Assembly (NCBI GenBank): GCA_016771945.1
Contig: QZLF01000002.1
Coordinates: 434,001 to 498,000 of the forward strand
Direction of reading: 5' to 3'
DNA from: Candidatus Leucobacter sulfamidivorax
GTDB lineage: Bacteria > Actinomycetota > Actinomycetes > Actinomycetales > Microbacteriaceae
DNA length: 64,000 nucleotides
Shown: in pieces, positions 13,590 to 25,517 of the stretch
How positions within the stretch are numbered: the stretch's first letter is position 1
Layout: each line of letters starts with the position of its first letter
Notes under the pieces: generated by a model
Database searches by the model: none
Told to the model about the DNA's origin: nothing
The model's input: only the letters and a program-made list of their open reading frames with translations
Program-made: the position numbers and the translations under genes

Positions 13590-15282
13590 TCGAGGAGCTG
13601 CGGATCCGCGATCTCGGCGTGATCGCCGATGCCACGCTGCCCCTCGGCCCCGGCTTCACCGCGATCACGGGCGAGACCGGCGCGGGCAAGACGATGGTCG
13701 TCACTGCCCTCGGCCTGCTGATGGGGGATCGCTCCGATTCGGGCGCGGTGCGGCGCGGCTCCGGAGCGGCCCGGGTCGGCGGGCTCGTCGTGACGCGCGA
13801 TCCGGCGGTCGCCGAGATCGTCGACGAGATCGGCGGCGAGATCGAGGACGGCGAGCTCGTGCTCACCCGCACGGTCAGCGCCGAGGGACGCAGCCGCGCG
13901 AGCGTGGGGGGCGCCGCGGCGCCCGTCGGCAGCCTCGGGAGGCTCGCCGAGCGGCTCTTCGCGGTGCACGGGCAGTCGGAGCAGCTGCGCCTGCGCAGCG
14001 CCGCGGCCCAGCGGGAGATGCTCGACCGCTTCGGAGGCGAGCCGTTGCGCGCGGCGCTGGAGGAGTATCGCGCCGTGCACGCCGAGCGCCGGGAGCTGGC
14101 CGAGCGGGTCGACGATCTGGTGCGGAGCCGCGACGAGCGCGCCGACGAGGCGGAGCGGTTGCGCACCGAGCTCGAGGAGATCGCGGCGGTGGATCCGCAG
14201 CCGCGCGAGGAGGGCGCCCTCCGGGCGCGGGTCGAGCGCCTCGGCAACCTCGAGGCGCTGCGCGCGGCGACCGCGGGCGCTCTGCAGGCGCTGACGAGCG
14301 AGAGCGACGATCCCTTCGCGGGCGACGCCTCGGGCCTCGTCGACGCGGCGCTGCGGGACCTGGAGCGGGTGTCGGGCGCGGATCCGCGCCTCGACGCGGT
14401 GGCGGAGGCGCTGCGGGAGGTGGGCTTCCGGCTGAACGACGCGGCGCGCGAGCTCGCGGGCTACGCGAGCGACCTCGACGAAGACGGGCCGGCGGAGCTC
14501 GAGCGGGCGAACGAGCGGCTCGCGGCGGTGAACGCGCTGCTGCGCGCGTACGGCCCCGACACGGAGGCGGTGCTCGCCAGGGCCGAGGCGGCCGCGGTGA
14601 GGCTCGCGGAGCTCGACGGCGACGACGAGTCGATCCCGCGGCTCTCGGAGCGCCTCGAGGCGCTCTCGGCGCGGGAGCGGGAGCTCGCCGACGCGCTCTC
14701 CGCGGCGCGGCGGGACGCCGCCGGGCGCTCTCGGCGCGGGTCACCGAGGAGCTCGCGCAGCTCGCCCTGCCGGACGCCCGCTTCGTCGCATCGGTCGAGC
14801 CCGCGCCGCTCGGGCGTCACGGGGCCGACGAGGTGCAGCTGCTGCTGCAGCCCCATCGCGGCGCCGATCCTCGGCCGCTCGCCAAGGGCGCCTCCGGCGG
14901 CGAGCTGTCGCGCGTGATGCTCGCCCTCGAGGTCGTCGTCGCCGCGAGCGACCCGGTGCCGACGTTCGTCTTCGACGAGGTCGACGCGGGGGTCGGCGGC
15001 GCGGCCGCCATCGAGATCGGGCGCCGCCTCGCGAGGCTCTCGCACACCTCCCAGGTGATCGTCGTCACCCACCTCGCCCAGGTCGCGGCCTTCGCCGGCA
15101 ACCATCTGCGCGTCGCGAAGGACGCGAGCGGGGAGTTCACGGAATCGAGCTGCGTGAGCCTCGCGGGCGAGGAGCGCCTGGGCGAGATGGCGCGACTGCT
15201 CTCGGGCCTCTCCGACTCCCGCAGCGCGCTGCAGCACGCGGCGGAACTGCTCGACCTGGGCGCCGCCGAAGCGGCCTCGTAG
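13586..15282 (+). CDS. recN: RecN DNA repair ATPase, frame broken by one missing base
   Basis: GTG at 13586 overlaps the nadK stop. The N-terminal part has the ABC-type Walker A GETGAGKT (near residue 30) and a long coiled coil (about 150-370); the C-terminal part has LAKGASGGELSRVMLALEV (signature), TFVFDEVDAGVGG (Walker B) and VTHLAQVAA. The two halves are in adjacent frames; the join is at 14723-14725, where GGG read as GGGG gives DAAGALSARVTEEL. Repaired length is 565 residues, as expected. RecN is an SMC-like protein acting at double-strand breaks. Confidence 0.92.
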
Positions 15283-15344
15283 CACCTGCGAGGGACGGTC
15301 GGGGGCATGCGGACCGGGAGCCGCCGATCGTCGGTGGCCGATGC

Positions 15345-15350
15345 TACTCT
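15345..15350 (+). promoter_or_regulatory. -10 element TACTCT, leaderless layout
   Basis: TACTCT is six bases before the ATG at 15357, and no Shine-Dalgarno sequence is present. It marks a separate transcription unit after recN. Confidence 0.5.
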
Positions 15351-15356
15351 CGGGGC

Positions 15357-18352
<2,996 letters not shown>

Positions 18353-18355
18353 GGC

Positions 18356-19428
18356 GTGCCGGGAAGTCGCGCCATGGCGAGCGGCGTCAGCCCGGAGAGC
18401 GGATCCGCCCGCTACCTCCGGCATGTCGCGATCGAGCGCGGGCTGTCGCAGAACACCCTGGACGCGTACCGGCGCGACCTCGCCGCCTACGCCGAATGGC
18501 TCGCCGAGCGCGGGATCGACGATCTCGCCGCGGTCGACCCCGAGACGCTCGCCGAGTACGTCGCGGAGCTCAATGGGGCCCCAGCCCGGGAACAGCGAAC
18601 GCCCGTTTCCGGGCGTTCGCCGGGGCCCTCGAATGCCTCCGAAGTTCGGCCCGAGGAGAAGCCGCGCCCCGCTTACTCCCCGGGGACCATCAGCCGACGG
18701 CTCTCCACGGTGCGCGGCATGCACCGCTTCCTCTACGAGGAGGGCCTGCTGCCCGGTTTCGCCGGGAGCGGCGTGCGCACGCCCAAGAAGGGGCGGCGGC
18801 TGCCGAAGGCGCTCTCGACGACTCAGGTGGAGGCGCTGCTCGCGGCCGCGGCGGCGACGACGCCGACGCGGTCGGGCTGCGGGACCGGGCGCTGCTCGAA
18901 CTGCTCTACGCCAGCGGCGCGCGGGTCAGCGAGGTCACGGCGCTCGACCTCGACGATCTGCTGAGCGAAGCCGGACAGGGCGACGCCTGGACCGACCCCG
19001 AGCGCCGGCTCGAAGCGGGCGGCTTCCTGCGGGTCACGGGCAAGGGATCGAAGCAGCGGATCGTGCCCTACGGCAGCTTCGCGGGCCATGCGCTCGCCGC
19101 CTATCTCGTCCGGGCGCGGCCCGGCATGGTCGAGAAGGGGCGCGGCACCCCCGCGCTCTTCGTCGGCCCGCGCGGCGCGCGCATGTCGCGGCAGAGCGCG
19201 TGGCTCGCGATCCGCGCGGCCGCCGAGCGCGCCGAGATCGCGGCGGAGGTCTCGCCCCACACGCTGCGCCACTCGTTCGCGACCCACCTGCTCGCCGGCG
19301 GCGCCGATGTGCGCACGGTGCAGGAGCTCCTCGGGCACTCCTCGGTGACCACCACGCAGATCTACACGCAGGTCACCCCTGACACGCTGCGCGAGCACTA
19401 CCTGATGTCGCATCCGAGAGCGCGATAG
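18356..19428 (+). CDS. xerD: tyrosine recombinase XerD, with in-frame palindrome and one frameshift
   Basis: XerD resolves chromosome dimers at dif together with XerC. The N-terminal SAM-like domain ([20 protein letters not shown]) and the catalytic domain are present: Arg of [10 protein letters not shown], Lys of [20 protein letters not shown], and [14 protein letters not shown] with the Tyr nucleophile. Two oddities occur. Codons around 18575-18660 form an extra Pro/Arg-rich loop containing a 24-base palindrome. The frame breaks near 18850, where one extra G gives [18 protein letters not shown]. Repaired length is 357 residues, about 50 longer than usual because of the loop and an acidic insert near 18960-19020. 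Start may be GTG 18356 or ATG 18374. Confidence 0.88.
18596..18619. repeat. 24-base palindrome inside xerD, same stem as at 20179
   Basis: Arms CGAACGCCCG (18596-18605) and CGGGCGTTCG (18610-18619) enclose TTTC. The identical ten-base stem with a GAAA loop occurs in the intergenic region at 20179-20202. Flanking bases GGGCCCC (18575 region) and GGGGCCC (18620s) can extend the structure. It lies within the N-terminal domain coding region of xerD and keeps the reading frame. Confidence 0.85.
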
Positions 19429-19549
19429 CGCTCTCGGATCCTCCGTTGAAACGCCGCTGGTGAGCGACGGTTCGCAGTCGCTCGGGAACGCGATGCGTTC
19501 CCGATGGCAACTGCGCACCCTCGAGCGCGGTAGCGCTCTCGGATCCTCC
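19412..19549. repeat. hairpin and direct-repeat cluster after xerD, including its probable terminator
   Basis: A 12-bp stem (19412-19423/19428-19439, loop GATA) overlaps the xerD stop codon and is a likely terminator. It is followed by stems 19462-19468/19477-19483 and 19483-19491/19495-19503. A 24-base block at 19421-19444 is repeated with one mismatch at 19526-19549, 105 bases downstream. The cluster looks like duplicated terminator or palindromic repeat material. Confidence 0.75.
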
Positions 19550-19620
19550 TCGCGTCTCGGATTCCCCGATAGGGTGGTGGAGGGAGCAGGGAACCACCGC
19601 AAACGAGAATGAGTAGAGTC

Positions 19621-20136
19621 ATGAAGCTGAAGAAATCCACATTCCTGATCGTGCCGGCCCTCGCCATGGGCCTCTTCGCGCTGACCGGCTGCTCGGCGCT
19701 CTCGTCCATCATGGGCGGCAACTCGGCCCCGGTGCGCGACGCGGAATCCGGCGACATCGTCGAGGAGAACGAGAACACCGACGTCTTCTCGATCCGCGTC
19801 GGCGACTGCCTCAACACCGATGAGACGCTCAGCGAGGAGACCACGAGCGTCCCCGTGGTGCCGTGCTCCGAGCCCCACGCCGACGAGGTCTACTACTCGT
19901 TCTTGATCGACGAGCCGAGCTTCCCGGGCAACGACGAGGTCATCCGCATGGCGGACGAGGGATGCCTGGCCGAGTTCGAGAGCTTCATCGGAACGCCGTG
20001 GGCCGATTCCGAGATCGACTACTGGCCGATGTACCCGACCGAGGGCTCCTGGAAGAACGGCGACCGCGAGGTGCTGTGCATGGTCTGGGACCCCACGGGC
20101 GACACGGTGGGCACGCTGAAGGACTCGCGCCGCTGA
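19621..20136 (+). CDS. lipoprotein with septum-formation-type domain
   Basis: The 171-residue product has a Lys-rich start, a hydrophobic stretch and a lipobox LTGC with Cys24, so it should be an exported, lipid-anchored protein. The mature part has IRVGDCLNTDE, VVPCSEPHADEVYYS and CLAEFESFIGTPW, the four-Cys pattern of the actinobacterial Septum_form family. Members are linked to cell division in Mycobacterium only loosely. An ATG at 19609 is also possible; 19621 gives the more usual signal peptide. It lies between xerD and parA. Confidence 0.78.
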   Translation: MKLKKSTFLIVPALAMGLFALTGCSALSSIMGGNSAPVRDAESGDIVEENENTDVFSIRVGDCLNTDETLSEETTSVPVVPCSEPHADEVYYSFLIDEPSFPGNDEVIRMADEGCLAEFESFIGTPWADSEIDYWPMYPTEGSWKNGDREVLCMVWDPTGDTVGTLKDSRR

Positions 20137-20178
20137 TCCGCCTTCCCCGACCGGGTCCCGAAGGGGCTCGGGTGCAGA

Positions 20179-20202
20179 CGAACGCCCGGAAACGGGCGTT
20201 CG
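20179..20202. repeat. 24-base palindrome between lipoprotein gene and parA
   Basis: Arms CGAACGCCCG (20179-20188) and CGGGCGTTCG (20193-20202) enclose GAAA. It lies 43 bases after the lipoprotein stop and could act as its terminator. The stem is identical to the one inside xerD. Confidence 0.85.
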
Positions 20203-20255
20203 TCGTTCCGGCGGTCCGGCCCGCGATCCGGACGGGCCGCCGGCGCCTCGCGCGA

Positions 20256-20261
20256 TAGGAT
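20256..20261 (+). promoter_or_regulatory. candidate -10 element TAGGAT for the parA-scpAB-rluB operon
   Basis: TAGGAT lies 30 bases before the GTG of parA, leaving a short leader that contains the Shine-Dalgarno GAAAGGGG. No clear -35 is visible. The position after the palindrome at 20179-20202 fits a new transcription unit. Confidence 0.4.
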
Positions 20262-20290
20262 TGAGCGTCAACGAGCGGAAAGGGGTCAGC

Positions 20291-21145
20291 GTGGCGAAGA
20301 GAGCGAGCGCGATCGGCCCGACCGGGCGGCCGGAGCGCTTCTACCCGGTGCCGAAGAAGCTCGACCGCCACGGTCCGGCGCGCATCATCTCGATGTGCAA
20401 CCAGAAGGGCGGGGTGGGCAAGACCACCACGGCCATCAACCTCGGCGCGGCGCTCGCCCGCTACGGACGTCGGGTGCTCGCGGTCGACTTCGACCCGCAG
20501 GGCGCGCTGTCGGCGGGGCTCGGCGTGCCGGCGCATGACGTGCCCACCGTGTACGACCTCATGCTCGGCAAGGTGAAGGATCCGCAGGCCGTGATCCAGC
20601 GCACCGACGTCGAGGGACTCGACCTCATCCCGGCGAACATCGACCTCTCGGCCGCGGAGGTGCACCTCGTGAGCGAGGTCGCCCGCGAGCAGATCCTCGC
20701 CGGCGTGCTGCGCAAGGTCTCGTCCGACTACGACGTGATCCTCATCGACTGCCAGCCCTCGTTGGGCCTCCTCACCGTGAACGCGCTGACCGCGAGCCAC
20801 GGCGTCCTGATCCCGCTGGCGTGCGAGTACTTCGCGCTGCGCGGCGTGGCCCTGCTCATCGAGACCGTCGAGAAGGTGCGCGACCGGCTGAACCCCGGGC
20901 TCGAGCTCGACGGCATCATCGCCACCATGTACGACCCGCGCACCCTGCACGCCCGCGAGGTGCTGGAGCGCGTGGTCTCGACCTTCGGCGACAGGGTCTT
21001 CGACACGGTCATCGGCCGCACGGTGAAGCTGCCCGACGCCTCGGTCGCTGCGAAGCCGATCCTCGAATACGCCCCGAGCAATCCCGCCGCCGAGGCCTAC
21101 CTGCAGCTCGCCCGCGAACTGGTCGAGCGCGGCACCGTCGCCTGA
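20291..21145 (+). CDS. parA: ParA/Soj-type chromosome-segregation ATPase
   Basis: The 284-residue product has the deviant Walker A KGGVGKTTTAINLG (about 39-52), the VDFDPQGALS motif and IDCQPSLGLLTVNA. GTG at 20291 is preferred over the upstream TTG 20261 because GAAAGGGG precedes it at the right distance. The ATPase is the second ParA-like gene of Actinobacteria (Rv1708 type), placed next to scpAB rather than the oriC-linked parAB, so its partner is uncertain. The 24-residue basic N-terminal tail is typical of this group. It starts the operon with scpA, scpB and rluB. Confidence 0.93.
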   Translation: MAKRASAIGPTGRPERFYPVPKKLDRHGPARIISMCNQKGGVGKTTTAINLGAALARYGRRVLAVDFDPQGALSAGLGVPAHDVPTVYDLMLGKVKDPQAVIQRTDVEGLDLIPANIDLSAAEVHLVSEVAREQILAGVLRKVSSDYDVILIDCQPSLGLLTVNALTASHGVLIPLACEYFALRGVALLIETVEKVRDRLNPGLELDGIIATMYDPRTLHAREVLERVVSTFGDRVFDTVIGRTVKLPDASVAAKPILEYAPSNPAAEAYLQLARELVERGTVA

Positions 21146-21151
21146 TCCGCC

Positions 21152-22057
21152 ATGCTCGCCCTCGACGCCGAACTGGAGGAGCCGGGCCCGTCCGAGGCCG
21201 GCCTCGCCCCCAACCCGGGGTCCCTCGATCCCGGATCCCTCGATCCCGGATCCTCCGATCCGGACGGCTTCCGCGTCTCGCTGGACGGCTTCGACGGGCC
21301 GTTCGATCTGCTGCTCAGCCTGATCTCGAAGCACGAGCTCGACATCACCGAGATCTCGCTGAGCCTCGTCACCGACGAGTTCATCGCCTATCTCGCCGGC
21401 ATCGAGGGCCAGGGCCTCATCGAGCTCGAGCGCGCGAGCGAGTTCCTCGTGGTGGCCGCGACCCTGCTCGACCTCAAGGTCGCGAGCCTGCTGCCGCAGG
21501 GCGAAGTCGTCGACGCGGAGGACGTGGCGCTGCTCGAGGCGCGCGACCTGCTCTTCGCGCGGCTGCTGCAGTATCGCGCCTACAAGCTCGCGAGCGCCTG
21601 GTTCGCCGAGCGGATGGTCGCCGAGGAGCGGCGGCACCCGCGCCAGGTGCCGCTCGAACAGAAGTATCGCGACCGGGGGCCAGAGCTCGTCTGGACGCTC
21701 TCGCCGCAGGACTTCGCCGCGATCGCGGCGCTGGCCTTCGCGCCCCGCGAGATCCCGGTCGTCGGGCTCGACCACCTGCACGCGCCGCTCGTGTCGATCC
21801 GGGAGCAGGCCGCCATCGTCGTGTCCCTGCTGAGGGGCGGCGGGCCGCACAGCTTCCGCGAGCTGGTCGCGGGGGTCGACGTGCAGAGCGAGCGCGGGGT
21901 GATCGTGGCGCGCTTCCTGGCGATCCTCGAGCTCTACCGGCGCGACGCCGTGCTCTTCGAGCAGGCGGAGCCGCTCGGCGAGCTCCTGGTGGAGTGGATC
22001 GGCGAGGGCTGGGACGACGAGGGACTTTCGACGCTAGGCAGTGACTATGACGGATGA
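21152..22057 (+). CDS. scpA: segregation and condensation protein A
   Basis: ScpA is the kleisin that links SMC heads. The 301-residue protein has the conserved FDGPFDLLLSLISKHELDIT segment (about 48-67) and the winged-helix C-terminus ending SERGVIVARFLAILELYRR. The first 45 residues are an acidic Pro/Gly extension that includes a tandem repeat of SLDPG. The start is six bases after parA, and the stop overlaps scpB by about 17 bases, so translation is coupled. Confidence 0.93.
   Translation: MLALDAELEEPGPSEAGLAPNPGSLDPGSLDPGSSDPDGFRVSLDGFDGPFDLLLSLISKHELDITEISLSLVTDEFIAYLAGIEGQGLIELERASEFLVVAATLLDLKVASLLPQGEVVDAEDVALLEARDLLFARLLQYRAYKLASAWFAERMVAEERRHPRQVPLEQKYRDRGPELVWTLSPQDFAAIAALAFAPREIPVVGLDHLHAPLVSIREQAAIVVSLLRGGGPHSFRELVAGVDVQSERGVIVARFLAILELYRRDAVLFEQAEPLGELLVEWIGEGWDDEGLSTLGSDYDG
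21221..21264 (+). repeat. 15-bp tandem repeat in the scpA N-terminal region
   Basis: Two perfect copies of TCCCTCGATCCCGGA (21221-21235, 21236-21250) and a decayed third copy encode SLDPG units. The length is a multiple of three, so copy-number change would keep the frame. Confidence 0.85.
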
Positions 22058-22661
22058 GACAGAGACCTTGGAGGCCGAGGCCCCCGCGAACCCCGAGCTC
22101 GCGAGCGCGCGCGCGGAGCACACGCTCGAGCAGCAGCTCGAGGCGCTGCTGCTCGTCGCCGACGAGCCGGTGAGCGCGGTCGGGCTCGCCACCGCGGTGG
22201 ACCGGCCGGTGCGCGAGGTGCGCGCGGCCGTCGCCGCCCTCGCGGCCGACTACGACGGCGACGGCGAGGCGCCCCAGCGGGGCTTCGAGCTGCGCGAGGT
22301 CGCCGGAGGCTACCGCTTCTACGTGCGGGAGAGCCTCGATCCGCTCATCGCCGACTTCGTCCAGCAGCAGAGCCCGGCCAGACTCTCCCAGGCCGCCCTC
22401 GAGACCCTCGCGGTGATCGCCTACCGGCAGCCGATCTCCCGGGGCGCCATCGCCTCGGTGCGCGCGGTGAACGTGGACAGCGTCGTGCGCACGCTGCTCG
22501 GGCGCGGGCTCATCACGGAGGTCGGCCACGACCCCGAGACCGGGGCGGTGCTCTACGGCACCGACGACGCGCTGCTCGGCCACCTCGGCATCGGCGGCCT
22601 CGACGAGCTGCCCCCGATCGCCCCGCTGCTCGCGGATGCCGACGAGGGGTTCGAGGAGTGA
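22041..22661 (+). CDS. scpB: segregation and condensation protein B
   Basis: ScpB is a dimer of winged-helix domains that binds ScpA and SMC. The protein (204 or 206 residues) shows LEQQLEALLLVADEPVS, ALETLAVIAYRQPISRG and VRTLLGRGLITEVG, all typical. GTG 22041 and ATG 22047 are both possible starts inside the scpA end. The stop overlaps the rluB GTG by four bases. Confidence 0.93.
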   Translation: MTMTDETETLEAEAPANPELASARAEHTLEQQLEALLLVADEPVSAVGLATAVDRPVREVRAAVAALAADYDGDGEAPQRGFELREVAGGYRFYVRESLDPLIADFVQQQSPARLSQAALETLAVIAYRQPISRGAIASVRAVNVDSVVRTLLGRGLITEVGHDPETGAVLYGTDDALLGHLGIGGLDELPPIAPLLADADEGFEE

Positions 22662-23599
22662 GCGGGGACGGGGCAGACGCGGCGGGTCGGACAGCGCCCT
22701 CGGACGGGACGGCCTCGGCGCGCCGCGCGGAAGACCCGGGGACGGGTCTTCCGGATCAGGGCGTCCGTCTGCAGAAGGCGCTCGCTCACGCGGGTGTCGC
22801 TTCGCGCCGTGCCTGCGAGGCGCTGATCGCGGGCGGCCGCGTGACCGTCAACGGCGAGACCGTGTTCGAGCTGGGCAGCCGCATCGACCCCGCGAGCGAC
22901 ATCGTGCGGGTCGACGGCGTCGTCGTGCAGCTCGACGCGGCCAAGCGCTACTTCGTGCTGAACAAGCCGCGCGGCGTGGTCTCGACCATGCGCGACGAGC
23001 AGGGCAGGCGCGACCTGCGCGAGTTCGTGGAACCGCTGGGGGAGCGCCTCTACAACGTCGGCCGGCTCGACACCGACACCTCGGGACTCCTGGTGTTCAC
23101 GAACGACGGCGAGCTCGCCCACCGCCTCGCCCACCCGAGCTTCGGCGTGCAGAAGACCTACATCGCCAAGGTGCGCGGCCGGGTGACGCCCGCCGTGATC
23201 CAGCGTTTGAAGGACGGGGTGGATCTTGACGACGGACCCATCCGCGCCGATGCCGCGAAGCTGCTGCCCGGCGAGTCGGGCCGCGGCCCGGGCAGCGCGT
23301 CGCTCGTCGAGGTGACGCTGCACTCCGGCCGCAACCGCATCGTGCGGCGCATGCTCGCCGAGGTCGGTCATCCGGTGCAGGAGCTCGTGCGGCGCAGCTT
23401 CGGTCCGCTGCACCTCGGCACCCTGCGGCTGGGCGAGATGCGCGAGCTCTCGGCCGCGGAGCTCGGCGCGCTGCTGAGCGTCGCCGAGGACGGGGCCGAG
23501 GCCGCCGCCGGCATCACGGCCGGCCGGCCGGGCGACGGCAAGGGCGCCCGCGGGATGCGCGGGATCGCTGCGCACGGCAGCCCGCACGGGCGGCGGTAG
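22658..23599 (+). CDS. rluB: 23S rRNA pseudouridine synthase RluB-type
   Basis: RluB modifies uridine in helix 89 of 23S rRNA. The 313-residue product has an S4 domain (RLQKALAHAGVASRRACE, about 37-54) and the catalytic motif NVGRLDTDTSGLLVFTNDG with Asp138, then GRNRIVRRMLAEVGHPV. The first 35 residues are a low-complexity lead that contains a ten-bp palindrome at DNA level, and the last 40 are a Gly-rich tail. Gene order scpA-scpB-rluB is standard. Confidence 0.93.
   Translation: MSGDGADAAGRTAPSDGTASARRAEDPGTGLPDQGVRLQKALAHAGVASRRACEALIAGGRVTVNGETVFELGSRIDPASDIVRVDGVVVQLDAAKRYFVLNKPRGVVSTMRDEQGRRDLREFVEPLGERLYNVGRLDTDTSGLLVFTNDGELAHRLAHPSFGVQKTYIAKVRGRVTPAVIQRLKDGVDLDDGPIRADAAKLLPGESGRGPGSASLVEVTLHSGRNRIVRRMLAEVGHPVQELVRRSFGPLHLGTLRLGEMRELSAAELGALLSVAEDGAEAAAGITAGRPGDGKGARGMRGIAAHGSPHGRR
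22728..22753. repeat. palindrome inside the 5' end of rluB
   Basis: CGGAAGACCC (22728-22737) and GGGTCTTCCG (22744-22753) enclose GGGGAC. It lies in the non-conserved leader of rluB just before the S4 domain and is in frame. Confidence 0.8.
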
Positions 23600-23700
23600 A
23601 CGCAGTCGCCGGGACCTCGGCGGTTCGATCCGCCCGGACCCGTTCAGAATGGCGCCCCGCCGGTAGGGCAGACTTGTAGGGGCGAAAGAAGGAGACCTCC

Positions 23701-24804
23701 GTGGCGAATGGAACGGCGAACGGGCTCGCGAGCCGCGTGCACGGCTCCGTGCACGTGATCGGCGCGGGGCTGCTCGGCGCGAGCATCGGCCTCGGGCTGC
23801 GCGCGCGGGGGGTCGACGTGACCCTCGAGGACATCTCGCCCACCACCGCGCTGCTCGCCGCCGACTACGGCGCTGGGCGCGCCCGGGCGGAGGGCGACGC
23901 GCCCCCCGCCCTCGTCGTGGTCGCGACGCCGCCGGACGTCGTCGCCGACGTCATCGAGCGCGCCCTGCGGACCTTTCCGGACGCCGTCGTCACCGACGTC
24001 GCGAGCGTGAAGCTCGCCCCCTTCCTCGAGCTCACCCGCCGGGGCGTCGACCTGACGAACTACGTCGGCTCGCACCCCATGGCCGGGCGCGAGCGCGGGG
24101 GCGCGATCATGGCGCGCGCCGACATCTTCGCCGCGCGGCCTTGGATCGTCTGCCGCGACGGGGAGACCCCGCCGGCCGCGCTCGCCCTCGTCGATGCCGT
24201 CGCGCTCGACCTCGGCGCGACGCTGCTCGAGATGACCCCGCAGGAGCACGACCGCGCCGTCGGCCTCGTCTCCCACCTGCCGCAGGCGGTCGCGAGCCTG
24301 CTCGCCGCCCGCCTCGTCCCGGCCCCGGAGCAGGCCATCGGCCTCGCGGGGCAGGGGCTGCGCGACACGACGCGCATCGCCGCGAGCGATCCGGAGCTGT
24401 GGGTGCAGATCCTCGGCGCGAACCGCGAGCCGGTGCTCGAGGGGCTCGAAGCGCTGCAGGCCGACCTCGCGGCCTTCGTCGAGGCGCTGCGCGAGCCCGA
24501 CTCGCCGGGCGCTCGCCGCCGCATCGCCGATCTGCTCGCCGCGGGCAACCGGGGTGTCGCCCGCATCCCGGGCAAGCACGGCAGCCGCGAGCGCTTCACC
24601 ACGATCACCGTGCTCATCGACGACCGACCGGGCCAGATCGCGGCGCTGCTGACCGAGATCGGCGACCTCGGCATCAACATGGAGGACCTGCGCCTCGAGC
24701 ACTCGCCCGGCGCTCAGATCGGCTTCGCGGAGATCGCGGTGCTGCCCGAGGTGGCCGAGCGCGCGGTGGCCGACCTGACCGAGCGCGGCTGGAGGATCCT
24801 GTGA
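23701..24804 (+). CDS. tyrA: prephenate dehydrogenase with ACT domain
   Basis: The enzyme converts prephenate to 4-hydroxyphenylpyruvate for tyrosine synthesis. GTG at 23701 follows AAGGAGACC. The NAD-binding motif is VIGAGLLGASIGLGL (about 19-33), and SHPMAGRERGG, VSHLPQAVASLLA and the C-terminal ACT domain (about 300-367, DRPGQIAALLTEIGDLGINM) are present. The ACT domain probably gives tyrosine feedback control. The stop overlaps cmk by four bases. Length 367 is normal. Confidence 0.94.
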   Translation: MANGTANGLASRVHGSVHVIGAGLLGASIGLGLRARGVDVTLEDISPTTALLAADYGAGRARAEGDAPPALVVVATPPDVVADVIERALRTFPDAVVTDVASVKLAPFLELTRRGVDLTNYVGSHPMAGRERGGAIMARADIFAARPWIVCRDGETPPAALALVDAVALDLGATLLEMTPQEHDRAVGLVSHLPQAVASLLAARLVPAPEQAIGLAGQGLRDTTRIAASDPELWVQILGANREPVLEGLEALQADLAAFVEALREPDSPGARRRIADLLAAGNRGVARIPGKHGSRERFTTITVLIDDRPGQIAALLTEIGDLGINMEDLRLEHSPGAQIGFAEIAVLPEVAERAVADLTERGWRIL

Positions 24805-25517
24805 GCCCGGCCTCGAGGAGCACGACGACCACCCTGACCGTCGCGATCGACGGACCGGCCGGCAGCGGCAAGTCGAGCGTGGCGCGCGAGGCCGCGAACC
24901 GGCTCGGCTTCGGCATCCTCGACACCGGCGCCGCCTACCGCGCCCTGGCCTGGGCGGCGCTCGAGACGGGGACCGATCTCGACGACGAGGCCGCGATGAT
25001 CGCGCTGCTCGACTCGTGGCGCTACTCCATCACGCTCGTCGGGGAGCAGCGCGTCGAGGTGGTGCTGAACGACGCCGGGCAGGACCGGACCGCGTTCTTC
25101 GACGTCACCGCCGAGATCCGCGACCCCGCGATCAGCGGTCAGGTGAGCCGCGTGTCGAAGCACCCCGCCGTGCGCGACCGGCTGAACGGGATGTTCCGCG
25201 AGCTCGTCGCAGCGTCCGGGCTCCCGGGCGTCGTCATCGAGGGGCGCGACATCACCACCGTGGTGGCTCCCGAGGCGCCCGTGCGGATCCTGATGACCGC
25301 TTCGCCGGAGGTGCGGGCCGCGCGCCGGGCCGGTGAGCTGCCGGGGCTGAGCCCCGAGCAGGTGCTCGCGGACATCGCGGCGCGCGATGCCAAGGATGCG
25401 CTCGTGGTGGATTTCTTCACCCCCGCGCCCGGGGTGACGCTCGTGGACACGAGCGAACTGGATTTCGAGCAGTCGGTGCAGGCTGTGGTGGATATCGTGC
25501 GAGAGGCACAGACATGA
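24801..25517 (+). CDS. cmk: cytidylate kinase
   Basis: Cmk phosphorylates CMP and dCMP. The 238-residue protein has the P-loop [13 protein letters not shown] (about 16-28), [13 protein letters not shown] and [19 protein letters not shown] 24801 overlaps the tyrA stop (GTGA), and its own stop overlaps the der start. The tyrA-cmk-der coupling is common in Actinobacteria. Confidence 0.94.
   Translation: MSPASRSTTTTLTVAIDGPAGSGKSSVAREAANRLGFGILDTGAAYRALAWAALETGTDLDDEAAMIALLDSWRYSITLVGEQRVEVVLNDAGQDRTAFFDVTAEIRDPAISGQVSRVSKHPAVRDRLNGMFRELVAASGLPGVVIEGRDITTVVAPEAPVRILMTASPEVRAARRAGELPGLSPEQVLADIAARDAKDALVVDFFTPAPGVTLVDTSELDFEQSVQAVVDIVREAQT

Noticed and set aside
18356-19428. Phage or integron integrase instead of XerD
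   Set aside because: Gene order with pyrG, parA and scpAB and the sequence of the catalytic domain fit chromosomal XerD; no att site or phage gene is nearby.
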